A stretch of DNA of 64,000 nt, taken from positions 248,001 through 312,000 of the forward strand of contig NZ_SNUH01000001.1 in assembly GCF_012027355.1 (NCBI RefSeq). The letters run 5' to 3'. A model generated the notes under the pieces. The model saw only the letters and a program-made list of their open reading frames with translations. It was not told the DNA's origin and searched no databases. Source of the DNA: Thermococcus sp. M36 (GTDB lineage Archaea; Methanobacteriota_B; Thermococci; Thermococcales; Thermococcaceae). Positions 34,406 through 43,493 of the stretch are shown in pieces. The stretch's first letter is position 1, and each line of letters opens with the position of its first letter. The position numbers and the translations under genes are program-made.

Positions 34406-34654
34406 TCAGAGGTTCATGACCTCCTCCTCTATGGACTCCTCCAGGGTCTTTTCCCACTCCTCAACGTCAAAGTCAACCAGTTCGCTTTCAAGATCCTCCT
34501 TAAGGCTTGCAACGCGCCTCTTCAGGGCATTTTTGGTCTCCTCGTCATAGACAACGTAGTAAGGGTTGCTCTTGGCGGAGTAATAGAGCATCATGAGGAC
34601 TATGTTGAGAACCACCAGTATCACAATAGCCCCGTACAGGAGAACCTTGGCCAT
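34406..34654 (-). CDS. Small membrane-anchored protein coupled to minD
   Basis: 82 residues: MAKVLLYGAIVILVVLNIVLMMLYY is a single N-terminal helix, then an acidic coiled-coil-like tail (DEETKNALKRRVASLKEDLESELVDFDVEEWEKTLEE). The ATG overlaps the minD stop as TAATG, so translation is coupled. A membrane-facing partner of the MinD-like ATPase is plausible from position. No family known to me. A longer frame inside minD is a shadow. Confidence 0.65.
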   Translation of the reverse strand: MAKVLLYGAIVILVVLNIVLMMLYYSAKSNPYYVVYDEETKNALKRRVASLKEDLESELVDFDVEEWEKTLEESIEEEVMNL

Positions 34655-35433
34655 TACCTCTTCCCTCCGAACAGTGCTCTGAAGACCCTCTTTATCGGGC
34701 TTTCGGGCTCCGGCGCCTGCCACTTAATGCCAGCGAGCTTGGCCGCGAGCTGTTTGATGGCTATTGCCGCTGGACTGGTGGGGTTTTTGATGACGAGCGG
34801 TACACCGTAGGCACTTGCGCGCTTGACCTCGGGATCTTCAGGTATCATTGCGAGAACCGGAACCTCAAGGATGGCCTCAATCTCTTCCTGCGTGAGCTCG
34901 GTCTTCTCGTTGGTGACCCTGTTGAGGATAGCACCGAGCGGGAGAGTTCCCAGCTTCTCGGCTATGAGCTTGGTCTTCAGTGAGTCCGTAATGGCCGAGA
35001 TTTCAGGGTTTGTGACGATTATAAGCTCCTTACCTATGAGGAGCGCCGTAACGGACGTCATTTCAAGACCAGCTGGAGCATCGATGAGGACGAAGTCGGC
35101 CATCTGGCCGATCTCCCTGATCAGCTGCCTGAGCCTCTCGGGCTTGGCCTTCTTGATCTTCTCAAGGCTCAATCCACCGGGGATCACCTTGACCCCGGCG
35201 GGGCCTTCGTAAATGGCGTCCTTGAGGTCTGCCTCACCGGCCAGGACGTCGTGGAGGGTTATTGGGATGTCCTCCATACCAAGAACCAGGCTGAGGTTTG
35301 CCATTGTTATGTCGGCATCCAGGAGAATGACCTCCTTTCCGAACTGAGCCAGGGCAACACCCAGATTGGCAACCGTTGTTGTTTTACCAGTTCCACCTTT
35401 TCCGGATGCAAAAACAATCGAACGACCCTCCAA
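34654..35433 (-). CDS. minD: MinD/ParA-type ATPase
   Basis: A 259-residue deviant Walker ATPase: KGGTGKTTT at 12-20, ALAQFGKEVILLDADITMANLSLVLG, a switch region FVLIDAPAGLE and a C-terminal tail. Archaeal MinD-like ATPases position cell-surface or chemotaxis structures, and here the role is not known. The start is a TTG (35433) preceded by GGGGGTG with a six-base gap; the upstream frame adds GVLLIPGVLT with no family support. A small membrane protein is coupled downstream. Confidence 0.85.
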   Translation of the reverse strand: MEGRSIVFASGKGGTGKTTTVANLGVALAQFGKEVILLDADITMANLSLVLGMEDIPITLHDVLAGEADLKDAIYEGPAGVKVIPGGLSLEKIKKAKPERLRQLIREIGQMADFVLIDAPAGLEMTSVTALLIGKELIIVTNPEISAITDSLKTKLIAEKLGTLPLGAILNRVTNEKTELTQEEIEAILEVPVLAMIPEDPEVKRASAYGVPLVIKNPTSPAAIAIKQLAAKLAGIKWQAPEPESPIKRVFRALFGGKR

Positions 35434-35576
35434 AGTTAACACCCCCGGAATAAGCAGTACTCCCATGTCCGATTTTAGGGCACGGTATACTCTTTTGCAG
35501 TTGAGGTGTAGAGGTATAAAACTTTTACTCTTGTAAGTCAGCGGAAACAGAGAAAAAGAGAGATGTCAGAGCGCCG

Positions 35577-36416
35577 CTACTCCATCCTCTCCCGCGCTTC
35601 ACGCTCAAGCTTCTCTGCGACCTCTTTTTCCAGTTTTAGCTTGGCAACTTCTGCAGTGCCGGCAAGGCTCCGGAAGAGCTTGAGCATCTCCATCGGCAAC
35701 GGGAGGATTATAACGTTGCTCTTGTCGCCGGCGACATCGCTTATGGTCTGAAGCGTCCTGAGCTGGAGGGCCATCGGATGCTCGCTTATTATCTCCGCCG
35801 CCTCGCGGAGCTTCTCAGCGGCCTGCCTCTCGGCTTCAGCCAGGGTTATCCTGGCCCTCCTCTCACGCTCGGCCTCTGCCTGCCTGGCCATGGCCCTCTG
35901 CATGCCGCTCGGGAGCTCAACGTCCTTGATCTCAACTGTGCTGACCTTTATCCCCCACGGGTCGGTTGCCTCATCTATGATCTTCTGGAGCTGGAGGTTG
36001 AGCTTTTCACGCTCGCTGAGCAGCTCATCAAGGTGTGCCTGGCCGATAACGCTCCTGAGAGTTGTCTGCGCTATCTGGCTTGTGGCCATGATGTAGTTGG
36101 CTACCTGGGTTACTGCCTTTATCGGGTCTATCACCCTGAAATAGACAACGGCGTTGACCCTGACCGGGACGTTGTCCCTGGTGATGGTCTCCTGAACCGG
36201 GACGTCGAGAACCCTGGTACGAAGATCCACTATCACCGCCTTTTCGAATATCGGGATGATGAAGAACAGTCCCGGCCCCCTTGCACCGACGATCCTCCCC
36301 AGGCGGAAGATAACTGCCCTCTCGTACTCCTTGACTATCTTTATGGCGCTTGCAAGCAGTATCAAAACAAACAGCAAAACAATTCCCAAAACCACGGTGC
36401 CTGTCGTCACAACCAT
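35577..36416 (-). CDS. Stomatin-type SPFH membrane protein, substrate of the NfeD protease
   Basis: A 279-residue SPFH protein with one N-terminal membrane helix ([18 protein letters not shown]), the SPFH domain ([39 protein letters not shown]) and a coiled-coil helix ending in a basic/acidic tail. Its closest known relative is Pyrococcus stomatin PH1511, cleaved by the PH1510 NfeD-type protease. The partner is the gene directly upstream. The ATG at 36416 is preferred because GGAGG lies seven bases before it; an ATG two codons upstream overlaps the nfeD stop as ATGA. Confidence 0.9.
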   Translation of the reverse strand: MVVTTGTVVLGIVLLFVLILLASAIKIVKEYERAVIFRLGRIVGARGPGLFFIIPIFEKAVIVDLRTRVLDVPVQETITRDNVPVRVNAVVYFRVIDPIKAVTQVANYIMATSQIAQTTLRSVIGQAHLDELLSEREKLNLQLQKIIDEATDPWGIKVSTVEIKDVELPSGMQRAMARQAEAERERRARITLAEAERQAAEKLREAAEIISEHPMALQLRTLQTISDVAGDKSNVIILPLPMEMLKLFRSLAGTAEVAKLKLEKEVAEKLEREARERME

Positions 36417-36418
36417 TT

Positions 36419-37762
36419 TCATACCTCCTTCCTTTTTCCGGCGGGTTCGACTATAAGGGTAAGCCCCCTAACTTCAACAACCCTGACCTCCTCCCCGACG
36501 GCCACGTGGGTCCCGTTCCTGCTCACGGCCTTCCACAGCTCCCCGTGCACCTTTATAACGCCCTCGGGGTTAAGCTCCTCAACGACCTTCCCTACCGTGC
36601 CGACGAGCTCTTCCCTCCCGGACTCAGGCTTTTTCTTCTGGGCCCTGACCACAGCGGCCATTCCGAACAGGAAGAACAGACCAAGGAGAACCGCCATAGC
36701 GATTATTGCAATCCTCAGAAGGGCGTAGGTCTCTCCTGCCACCAAGTATTCACCCCCGGTTCCGCTGAAGAGCATGATGCCTCCGATGATGAAGGTCACC
36801 ACCCCCGCCACGGTGAACAGGCCAAAGGTCGGCGTTAGGGCCTCAGCTATGAAGAATATCATCGCAAGGACTATAAGAACAAGTCCTGCACTCTTGTATC
36901 CAAAGTACCCCAGCCCGATGAGGCCGAGGACGAGCATTATGGCGCCTATGGTTTCCGGTACATGCCAGCCAGGAGTCAGAAAGCCGAATATAAGCCCTAT
37001 AAAGCCCAGGTTCAGCAGGAGATACGCGATGGTGGGATCGGTTATGTACTTGACGACCGTGTCCCGGAAGGAGGACTCGATGCTGACAATCCTCGCATCT
37101 TTGAGGTGAAGGACAACCCTCCCCTTCCCGTCCACGGGAATTTTTGTCTCCTTCCCGTCGGCCTTTTGGAGGAGGTCATTAACATCGGTCGCGATGACCT
37201 CTATAACCCCATACCTGAGCGCCTCGTCCGGGGTCACGCTCCTGTCTTCGGTTATAAACTCCTCGGCTAGGGTCTCGTTCCTGCCGCTCATCCTGGCCAG
37301 CTCGCGCAGGTACGCTATGTAGAAGTTGGTTATCTTTGGGGGGGCCTCAACTATGCTCCCGTTCTGGCCGTAGCCGAGTATCGGCCTGCAGGCGCCTATC
37401 ACCGTTCCCGGGGACATCGCTATCAGGTGGGAGCCCAGGGCAATGTAAGTACCGGCAGATGCAGCCATCCCGCCGGAGGGGTAGACATAAATTATCACGG
37501 GGACACTGGAGCTCTGGATTCTTGTCACTATCTCCTGCATCGCATCTGCCCTACCCCCTGGCGTGTTCAGTTCGATTATGATTGCTTCGGCACCGTTCCT
37601 CTCGGCCTCACTGATGTACCTGTCGAACTGGTCAACCGTGTAGCCGGTTATCATGCCGTCTACCTTCGCGACATAGACCACCCTTTCCTGGCCGTGAACT
37701 ACCGGCTGGAAAAACAGGACAAGGAGCAGAACAACTGCAACCAGCGCAACCCCGGACTTCAT
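36419..37762 (-). CDS. Long NfeD membrane serine protease (stomatin-cleaving)
   Basis: 447 residues: signal/anchor (about 8-25), a ClpP-like Ser-Lys protease domain with Ser102 in GGMAASAG and Lys143 in PPKITNFY, several membrane helices (about 240-380) and a C-terminal OB-fold ending [11 protein letters not shown]. The Ser-Lys spacing of 41 equals that I recall for PH1510 of Pyrococcus, which cleaves stomatin. The downstream stomatin gene begins inside its stop codon. The short NfeD at 15335 lacks this protease domain. Confidence 0.92.
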   Translation of the reverse strand: MKSGVALVAVVLLLVLFFQPVVHGQERVVYVAKVDGMITGYTVDQFDRYISEAERNGAEAIIIELNTPGGRADAMQEIVTRIQSSSVPVIIYVYPSGGMAASAGTYIALGSHLIAMSPGTVIGACRPILGYGQNGSIVEAPPKITNFYIAYLRELARMSGRNETLAEEFITEDRSVTPDEALRYGVIEVIATDVNDLLQKADGKETKIPVDGKGRVVLHLKDARIVSIESSFRDTVVKYITDPTIAYLLLNLGFIGLIFGFLTPGWHVPETIGAIMLVLGLIGLGYFGYKSAGLVLIVLAMIFFIAEALTPTFGLFTVAGVVTFIIGGIMLFSGTGGEYLVAGETYALLRIAIIAMAVLLGLFFLFGMAAVVRAQKKKPESGREELVGTVGKVVEELNPEGVIKVHGELWKAVSRNGTHVAVGEEVRVVEVRGLTLIVEPAGKRKEV

Positions 37763-37854
37763 GACTACCGCCTAATACTAAATACCACCAATGGGTTTAA
37801 ATCTTTTGCCTGTTTTCCAAAAGTGATTTATACATTTGGGGCCAATTTTTTAAC

Positions 37855-38154
37855 ATGAGTCTGAGGACCCTGGTAAAGCTCTACCGCGTGGCGAAAGGCA
37901 GGGATAAGGTCGAGAGGGCATGGAAGCTCGTGAGAGAGGCCGCTAGGTATTCCCACCATGAGCCCTACTGGGAGTTCCTCAAAAAGAACTTTGACGTCCG
38001 AGCCGAGGATATAAAGGACGCCCTCCGCTTCCTGGAAGAAAACGGAGAAGTTCAAATCAAACGCTCCATTGACGGTAAGAGGCTCTACGTCTCAACCCTA
38101 AAGGATATAAGGGAGAATCCCGTCAGGCTTGACCGATGGCTGGGATTGACCTGA
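37855..38154 (+). CDS. Small conserved protein of unknown function
   Basis: A 99-residue basic/acidic protein, MSLRTLVKLYRVAKGRDKVERAWKLV then a helix-wing-like C-terminal part (DIKDALRFLEENGEVQIKRSIDGKRLYVSTL), which looks like a winged-helix pattern. No family named. Promoter elements at about 37825-37840 (ATTTATACATTTGG). Its stop overlaps the DNA glycosylase start by about 19 bases, so the two are probably cotranscribed. Confidence 0.68.
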   Translation: MSLRTLVKLYRVAKGRDKVERAWKLVREAARYSHHEPYWEFLKKNFDVRAEDIKDALRFLEENGEVQIKRSIDGKRLYVSTLKDIRENPVRLDRWLGLT

Positions 38155-38966
38155 AAAAGACAACCCATGAGATGGTTCGCAACGGCACGTGGAAGTTCGA
38201 GAACGGCATCTTCTACCAGGCGTTCCGGGACGGCATAGCCGGCTACGACGGAAGGAACTTCCTCTTTCCGGATTCCTGGTCAAGAACGGAGCGCAAAGAG
38301 GTCAGAGAAAAGCTCTCCTTCATCCTGGGCCTCGACACAGACCTCGACTCCTTCTACTCCGAGATAGGAGATTCCCGCTTTGCCTTCCTCATAGACGAGT
38401 TCTACGGCCTAACCGTCCCTGCCGCGCCGAGCCCGTACCAGGCTCTGGTTGAGGTGATAGCCCAGCAGCAGGTCAGCTTCGATTTCGCCCAGAGGACCAT
38501 AGAGAACCTCGTGAGGCTGGCGGGAGAACCCTTGGGAGACATCTACGCCTTTCCCCGTCCTGAGAGAATAGCCACATTGAGTGATGAGGAGCTCAAAAAA
38601 GCGAAGCTCGGCTACCGCGCTGGCTACATAAAGAGCCTCACAGAGCTGTACCTCAAAGGAGAGCTCAACCTCGAGCTCTGGGAGTGGAACGTAGATGATG
38701 CGATAAAATATCTGACAAAGTTCAGGGGAATAGGAAGGTGGACGGCGGAGCTCTTCCTAGCCTACGGTTTGAGGAAGAACGTTTATCCGGCTGGAGACCT
38801 CGGGCTGAGGCGCGGGATAGCAAAGATTTTTGGGAAGAATGTAAAGGAAGTAAGGGAAAGGGATGTCAGGGAGCTAATAGATCCCTACGGAAAGTGGAAG
38901 GGACTTCTGGCATTTTACATCCTCTGCTACGACAGGAAGACCGAGATGGAGAGGAAGAAGAAATGA
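38136..38966 (+). CDS. DNA glycosylase of the HhH-GPD family (AlkA-like)
   Basis: A 276-residue base-excision enzyme. The HhH motif LTKFRGIGRWTAELFLAYGL is followed by NVYPAGDLGLRRG with the catalytic aspartate. The N-terminal part (GTWKFENGIFYQAFRDGIAGYDG) suggests an AlkA-type fold for alkylated or deaminated bases. No iron-sulfur cysteines are seen. It overlaps the upstream gene. Its stop overlaps the following coiled-coil gene. Confidence 0.85.
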   Translation: MAGIDLKKTTHEMVRNGTWKFENGIFYQAFRDGIAGYDGRNFLFPDSWSRTERKEVREKLSFILGLDTDLDSFYSEIGDSRFAFLIDEFYGLTVPAAPSPYQALVEVIAQQQVSFDFAQRTIENLVRLAGEPLGDIYAFPRPERIATLSDEELKKAKLGYRAGYIKSLTELYLKGELNLELWEWNVDDAIKYLTKFRGIGRWTAELFLAYGLRKNVYPAGDLGLRRGIAKIFGKNVKEVRERDVRELIDPYGKWKGLLAFYILCYDRKTEMERKKK

Positions 38967-39295
38967 GCGAAATCATGATTATCCTGCCCAAGGAAAGGTT
39001 CAAAGCCCTCCGGGGCAAAGATATTGCCTCCATCCTCCACGAGAGCCTTCCGAAGATCGAGGAAACGCTGAAGGCGGAGCGTGAGGATCTCCTGAGGGAG
39101 AAGGTCTCCAAGCTTGAGGAGAAGCTCCGCGAGATGGAGAGGGAGATTGAAGAGCTTAAGGAGTTCTACGAGAAGGCTTTGAGGGACAAGGAGTTCATGA
39201 TGGCCGAGCGCGACAGGCTCAGGGTGGAAAACGCTGAACTGAGGGAGAAGGTCGAGGAGAAAAGGAGAGAGCTTGAGAAAGTTCACGGATCGTGA
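38963..39295 (+). CDS. Small coiled-coil protein
   Basis: 110 residues: a short N-terminal segment MSEIMIILPKERFKALRGKD, then an almost continuous heptad-like coiled coil (EETLKAEREDLLREKVSKLEEKLREMEREIEELKEFYEKAL). No family named. The ATG at 38963 overlaps the glycosylase TGA, so translation is coupled. The C-terminus overlaps the next gene. Confidence 0.65.
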   Translation: MSEIMIILPKERFKALRGKDIASILHESLPKIEETLKAEREDLLREKVSKLEEKLREMEREIEELKEFYEKALRDKEFMMAERDRLRVENAELREKVEEKRRELEKVHGS

Positions 39296-39300
39296 ACGAG

Positions 39301-39699
39301 ATGAGGCTCATCATTAAGCCCGAAAAGGGCTTCGGAAAGATTGAAGTTGAGCTGGGCGAAGAACTATGGGGAGAACTCAAGCGCCTCAGTGAGAGGTATG
39401 GAGTTCCCGTTGAGCGGGTTATTGAGATAGCCCTGACCGGCGAGTTCCGTGAGCCGAAGGGAAACCTTGAGGAGCTTGAGAGGAAAGCTGGGGAGCTTGA
39501 GGAAAAAACATGGGAGCTTGAGAAAGAATACGCTCCGCTCCGCTTCAAGGCTTATGGCCTGAGCGAGGACAACAAGATACTCGCCATCGAGCTCTCGGGC
39601 CTAATAGCCGAGAACAGCCAGCTTAAGAGGTTTCTGAGAATGAAGCCCGAGCGCAACATCGAGCTGAGAAAGCTTATATCCTACTACCTCCAAGGTTGA
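39301..39699 (+). CDS. Coiled-coil protein downstream of the DNA glycosylase
   Basis: 132 residues: MRLIIKPEKGFGKIEVELGEELWGELKRLSERYGV then a Glu-rich coiled coil. The start is uncertain: ATG at 39301, or a GTG at 39292 that overlaps the preceding stop as GTGA. No family known. Tandem small coiled-coil genes like these may have arisen by duplication. Its last codons contain the promoter of the RNA gene at 39701. Confidence 0.6.
   Translation: MRLIIKPEKGFGKIEVELGEELWGELKRLSERYGVPVERVIEIALTGEFREPKGNLEELERKAGELEEKTWELEKEYAPLRFKAYGLSEDNKILAIELSGLIAENSQLKRFLRMKPERNIELRKLISYYLQG
39672..39678 (+). promoter_or_regulatory. TATA box for the 39701-39865 RNA
   Basis: GAGAAAG then CTTATAT, about 25 bases upstream of the CCGCGG at 39701, inside the last codons of the preceding gene. 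Confidence 0.5.
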
Positions 39700-39700
39700 A

Positions 39701-39865
39701 CCGCGGATGATGACAGCGAATTGCGCGGATCGGTGAAGAGCAACGCTATCTGACGCCGTCCCGGGCGGGCCGTGACGACTCCAAGACGGGCTTAGCCGGT
39801 TTCCCGGCGATGACGTACCCTATGAGCGCCGAGCCCGTCCGGGGCGTGAATACGCGGGCATTTTT
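39701..39865 (+). ncRNA. Candidate ~160-nt structured RNA with C/D boxes
   Basis: The stretch begins CCGCG (39701-39705), which pairs with CGCGG (39853-39857), and is followed by TTTTT (39861-39865). Just inside lie a C box ATGATGA (39707-39713), a 12-nt spacer, a D'-like CGGA (39726-39729), 3 nt, a C'-like GTGAAGA (39733-39739), a 10-nt spacer and CTGA (39750-39753). The remainder is GC-rich and can fold as GACGGGC/GCCCGTC (39785-39791 with 39833-39839) around CGGCG/CGCCG (39805-39809 with 39827-39831), with a kink-turn-like loop. ACGCC (39753-39757) could pair with GGCGT (39843-39847). A TATA box sits about 25 bases upstream. A long protein frame crosses it, but the ATG with a ribosome-binding site is at 39939. 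Confidence 0.6.
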
Positions 39866-39891
39866 GTGGCTTTCTTTATACTGTCACCAAA

Positions 39892-39907
39892 TCGAAAGTT
39901 TTTATAC
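39892..39907 (+). promoter_or_regulatory. BRE/TATA promoter for the 39939 gene
   Basis: ATCGAAAG followed by TTTTTATACC lies about 35-45 bases before the ATG at 39939, with GGTGGTG as ribosome-binding site. Confidence 0.6.
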
Positions 39908-39938
39908 CCAAAGTTGTTTACGTATATTGGTGGTGTCT

Positions 39939-41477
39939 ATGAGACGCAGGAAAATTGTCGCATTGAGTCTTGGTCTGTTGGTAATGTTGCCTCTTTTCTG
40001 GACAGTGTTCAGCACGCCGGTTGAGGCGAGCGACTACACGGAGGTAAAGGTCGCTTACTACCGAACCCTCCCGTTCAAGGAACCGGAAGCCAAGATCATC
40101 CTTCCGAGCAGGGGCGTAAACACCGTCACCGTCCTCGGGATGCTCCCCAACGGCACACCGGTTGACCTCGGCACCTACGCCGGTGGGGAGTCCATCAAGA
40201 TGGATTACAGGCGGATTGAAAGATACCTCCGGATCTGGGAGGAACACCTCAAAAAAGCCAGAACTGATCCTTCCTTTGTTAACCCCGGGATAGTTCTCCT
40301 CGGCACAGCTCACAGGAAAGACGGGCTCGGCTACTTTGTTAGAGGTGTGCCCCTGAACCTCGGGGAGGTTTTAAAGCGGAGAAGCTTCAGGGTTTCAGTT
40401 CTCAACGGCTTCCGGACCCTGCTCTCGTCTAAAGAGATTGAGCGGCTGAAGTCCCGTGAGGGGAACACAGCTACCGGGAAGACCATCGGGGCCGATTCTT
40501 TTCCACCGGGCTTTTTCCCGGAGGAGTGCTATCCCGGCCCTTACGGTACTTCAGTCTGCTTTGACTGGGTGCTCGAAGAGGTCTACGACACAGAGGACAA
40601 CACAGTGATACCTCTAGCTGCCGCCTTCTTAAACGGAGACGTGGGAGAAATTGACGATGTGTACCTGAGGGAGCGGTTCCAGTCGTCCAGGGTTCTAGGC
40701 GTGGAGATAGGTTTCTCGGCGGTAGCTGCGGTCGACAGGAGTGGTACGGGGGCAAGTTACGAGGCGGAGATAGTTGGAATGGTCTACACGCTGAAAGGAG
40801 ACCATCTGTGGCTTAAAAAAAGCGTCAGATTTAGGGGGGAGGACATAAGAAGGCCGACTGTAGTCGGAATCGGGATAAAGGGTGACATCGCCCTCGCCAA
40901 GTATCGCTTGTATGGGCCCTATGGCCCATTGGATGTCACGATGTACGTTGTGATGGCCCAGCCCGAAATCCGGAACGGGAGGCTGATTTCGGTGTGGGGC
41001 AAGGAGGATGGAGCACCCTCCCGTTACGGTGGAACTTTCAGAAAAGCAATGTATTATATTGAACGCTACTGGAAGCCGGGCTTTACGGTCAAGTCAAAGG
41101 ACTTCATTGAGGTTAACAACTTTGACGTTTCGCAGAGCGTCTCCACCCTACCGCTCTTCAGCGTTGCCGCGCCGGTGCTTCCAAAGCTCAACGGCCCTCT
41201 GGGAACCGATGTCTATCCTGTACTGCTGTCGACAGGCGTGGGGGTGACCAAATACCGCTCGGAGTATGCTCTCGTGGGGATTACAGTGGGGCTCGAACAT
41301 AGATACAGAGAAGTCTCTGGTACGTTCTACAAAAGCCCGGTTCGCTTTGAGTACGATGGGGAGGAATACTGGCTCAGCTCAATGTATGCAGACGTTACAG
41401 TATTCCCTTCATTCAATCCAAGATGCAATCCGCGTACAGGCGTTTGCCCCGAAGATGGAGAAACCCCGAAAGGCTAA
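39939..41477 (+). CDS. Large secreted protein of unknown function
   Basis: A 512-residue protein with a signal peptide ([20 protein letters not shown], cleavage likely after VEA, near residue 30). The rest is a beta-rich extracellular domain with four cysteines (C in [27 protein letters not shown]), perhaps two disulfides, and two near-repeats around VVVG(I/T)... beta strands. I do not recognise a family. The ATG at 39939 has GGTGGTG before it; a longer upstream frame runs through the RNA region and is rejected. Its stop interlocks with nob1 within CTAA (41474-41477). Confidence 0.75.
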   Translation: MRRRKIVALSLGLLVMLPLFWTVFSTPVEASDYTEVKVAYYRTLPFKEPEAKIILPSRGVNTVTVLGMLPNGTPVDLGTYAGGESIKMDYRRIERYLRIWEEHLKKARTDPSFVNPGIVLLGTAHRKDGLGYFVRGVPLNLGEVLKRRSFRVSVLNGFRTLLSSKEIERLKSREGNTATGKTIGADSFPPGFFPEECYPGPYGTSVCFDWVLEEVYDTEDNTVIPLAAAFLNGDVGEIDDVYLRERFQSSRVLGVEIGFSAVAAVDRSGTGASYEAEIVGMVYTLKGDHLWLKKSVRFRGEDIRRPTVVGIGIKGDIALAKYRLYGPYGPLDVTMYVVMAQPEIRNGRLISVWGKEDGAPSRYGGTFRKAMYYIERYWKPGFTVKSKDFIEVNNFDVSQSVSTLPLFSVAAPVLPKLNGPLGTDVYPVLLSTGVGVTKYRSEYALVGITVGLEHRYREVSGTFYKSPVRFEYDGEEYWLSSMYADVTVFPSFNPRCNPRTGVCPEDGETPKG

Positions 41478-41965
41478 CCCCTCTTCCTCTTTTTTTGCTT
41501 TCTCCTCGGAATCAGCCTCACAGGGCTTCCGCAGTCCGGGCAGACACCCTCCTGTGGCATCTCTGAGAAACGTTTCCCGCAGCCGATGCAGACGTAGTTC
41601 CAGTGGATTACCCGCTTAATTCCCCTCTTAAGGGTTTTGAACTCGATTCCTAAGGTCTTCGCTATGTTCTGCAGGTTGTAGTCGTCGGTGAAGAGAACCC
41701 CTTCGAGCTCGTAGGCCAGGGCAAGAACCTCAACGTCGGTCTCGCTCAGCTCCCCAAGCTCTCCCGTCTTTTTGGCGGCCTTCCTCACCGCCTCAAGGCT
41801 CTCCTTTGAGGGGACGAGAACCCTAACCTTTCCCGCGCTTATCAATCCCTCCAGAAAAAGCCTCGACTCCGGGTCTTTCACCTCATCAACGACCTTCGGC
41901 GTTGTAACACCCTCGACATCGAACCCCTGAATAAAAACTGCCGCATCGATAACCTGAACCTTCAT
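41474..41965 (-). CDS. nob1: Endoribonuclease Nob1
   Basis: A 163-residue PIN-domain nuclease with a C-terminal zinc ribbon. PIN acidic residues: D7 in [12 protein letters not shown] in [13 protein letters not shown] and [11 protein letters not shown]. The ribbon is [21 protein letters not shown]. Archaeal Nob1 makes the final cut at the 3' end of 16S rRNA. Starts at ATG 41965, basic KRKRG tail. Its stop interlocks with that of the preceding secreted-protein gene. Confidence 0.9.
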   Translation of the reverse strand: MKVQVIDAAVFIQGFDVEGVTTPKVVDEVKDPESRLFLEGLISAGKVRVLVPSKESLEAVRKAAKKTGELGELSETDVEVLALAYELEGVLFTDDYNLQNIAKTLGIEFKTLKRGIKRVIHWNYVCIGCGKRFSEMPQEGVCPDCGSPVRLIPRRKQKKRKRG

Positions 41966-42024
41966 GGCCTAAACTCGGAGAAACCCTTTTTTAGATTTCC
42001 GTCGAAATGAAGTCGGTGGTGCGG

Positions 42025-42792
42025 ATGAAGGTTGACCTGAACTCGGACCTCGGCGAGAGCTTCGGCCGTTACAAGCTCGGCCTCGACGAGGAGGTCATGA
42101 ACTACATCACGAGCGCCAACGTAGCTACCGGCTGGCACGCCGGCGACCCGCTCGTCATGAGAAGAACGGTAAGGTTAGCAAAGGAAAACGGCGTCGCGGT
42201 TGGCGCCCACCCGGGTTACCCGGACCTGCTCGGCTTTGGCAGGAGGTACATGAGACTCACCCCGGAGGAGGCTCGCAATTACATCCTCTACCAGATAGGT
42301 GCGCTCTATGCTTTTACAAGGGCAGAGGGCCTCGAACTCCAGCACGTCAAGCCGCACGGGGCACTCTACAACGCGCTTGTGAAGGAAGAAGAGCTCGCGA
42401 GAGCCGTGATAGAGGGAACAGCTGACTTTGATAAAAACCTAATTTTTGTTGCCCTCTCCGGCTCAAAGCCGGCTGAAATAGCGGAGGAGATGGGCGTTAA
42501 GATTGCCCACGAGGTATTCGCGGATAGAGCCTACAACCCGGACGGAACACTCGTCCCGCGCTCGAAACCCGGAGCGGTAATCCACGACAAAGAGGAGATA
42601 GCCGAGCGCGTTATCTCGATGGTCAAGGACGGTGGGGTCAGAGCGATAAACGGGGAGTGGGTCGAGCTCAAGGTTGATACTATCTGCGTTCACGGCGACA
42701 ATCCTAAAGCGGTCGAAATTGCGGCTCACATAAGGAAAGTCCTTGAGGAAGAGGGCGTAAAGGTGGCCCCGATGAAGGAGGTGGTGCGGTGA
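42025..42792 (+). CDS. pxpA: 5-oxoprolinase subunit A (PxpA)
   Basis: A 255-residue member of the LamB/YcsF family: [33 protein letters not shown] and VKPHGALYN are the signature blocks. With PxpB and PxpC it forms the ATP-dependent 5-oxoprolinase that converts pyroglutamate to glutamate. The ATG at 42025 ([11 protein letters not shown]) has GGTGGTGCGG before it; an in-frame start six codons upstream lacks a site. Followed directly by pxpB and pxpC in the same direction. Confidence 0.92.
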   Translation: MKVDLNSDLGESFGRYKLGLDEEVMNYITSANVATGWHAGDPLVMRRTVRLAKENGVAVGAHPGYPDLLGFGRRYMRLTPEEARNYILYQIGALYAFTRAEGLELQHVKPHGALYNALVKEEELARAVIEGTADFDKNLIFVALSGSKPAEIAEEMGVKIAHEVFADRAYNPDGTLVPRSKPGAVIHDKEEIAERVISMVKDGGVRAINGEWVELKVDTICVHGDNPKAVEIAAHIRKVLEEEGVKVAPMKEVVR

Positions 42793-42797
42793 ATCCC

Positions 42798-43493
42798 ATG
42801 CAGCCCGAACTGAGGCCCGCCGGCGACTCTGCCCTGCTGCTCTCCTTCGGAGAGGTTATCGACGAGGGGATAAACGACCGCGTTCACGCGATAGCGAGGG
42901 CCATAGAAAAAGCCTCACCAGGGTGGCTCGTGGAGGTGGTGCCAGCCTACTCCTCCCTCTTGGTGGTCTACGACCCCATTAAAACCAGTTACACCCAGGT
43001 CGAAGATGCAGTGAAAAGTTTCCTGGACGCGGGGATTAAGAGCTTTGAGGGCAGACTCGTCGAGGTTCCCGTCGTTTATGGTGGCGAGTACGGCCCCGAT
43101 ATCGAGTTCGTGGCAGAGCACAACGGCCTCACGGTTGATGACATCATCGAAATCCACAGCAGGCCGGTCTACCGTGTCCACTTCCTCGGTTTCCTTCCCG
43201 GCTTCCCCTACCTCGGCGGCATGGACGAGCGCATAGCGACGCCACGCCTTGAGAGGCCCAGGCTAAAGGTTCCTGCCGGCTCAGTCGGGATAGCGGGAAA
43301 GCAGACCGGCATCTATCCCTTGGAAAGTCCCGGCGGCTGGAGGCTCATTGGGAGAACCCCACTGAGGCTCTTCGATCCATCGAAAGAGCCGCCAACCCTT
43401 CTCCAGCCGGGGGACAGGGTGAGGTTCGTCCCAATAGACGAAGAGGAATTCAGGGAGCTCTACGAGCGTGAATGGGGTGAAAAGAATGATTGA
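42798..43493 (+). CDS. pxpB: 5-oxoprolinase subunit B (PxpB)
   Basis: A 231-residue protein of the KipI/allophanate hydrolase subunit-1 family. PAGDSALLLSFGEVI at the N-terminus, FLPGFPYLGGMDERIATPRL and GSVGIAGKQTGIYPLESPGGWRLIGRTPL are the family signatures. The ATG at 42798 has GGTGA five bases before it. The GTG at 42789 overlaps the pxpA stop as GTGA, so the start could be either; the ATG reads best. Its end overlaps pxpC by eight bases. Confidence 0.92.
   Translation: MQPELRPAGDSALLLSFGEVIDEGINDRVHAIARAIEKASPGWLVEVVPAYSSLLVVYDPIKTSYTQVEDAVKSFLDAGIKSFEGRLVEVPVVYGGEYGPDIEFVAEHNGLTVDDIIEIHSRPVYRVHFLGFLPGFPYLGGMDERIATPRLERPRLKVPAGSVGIAGKQTGIYPLESPGGWRLIGRTPLRLFDPSKEPPTLLQPGDRVRFVPIDEEEFRELYEREWGEKND

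Noticed and set aside
39810-39938. An N-terminal extension of the 39939 secreted protein.
   Set aside because: It reads through the proposed RNA and the promoter of the gene; the ATG with a signal peptide and GGTGGTG site is at 39939.
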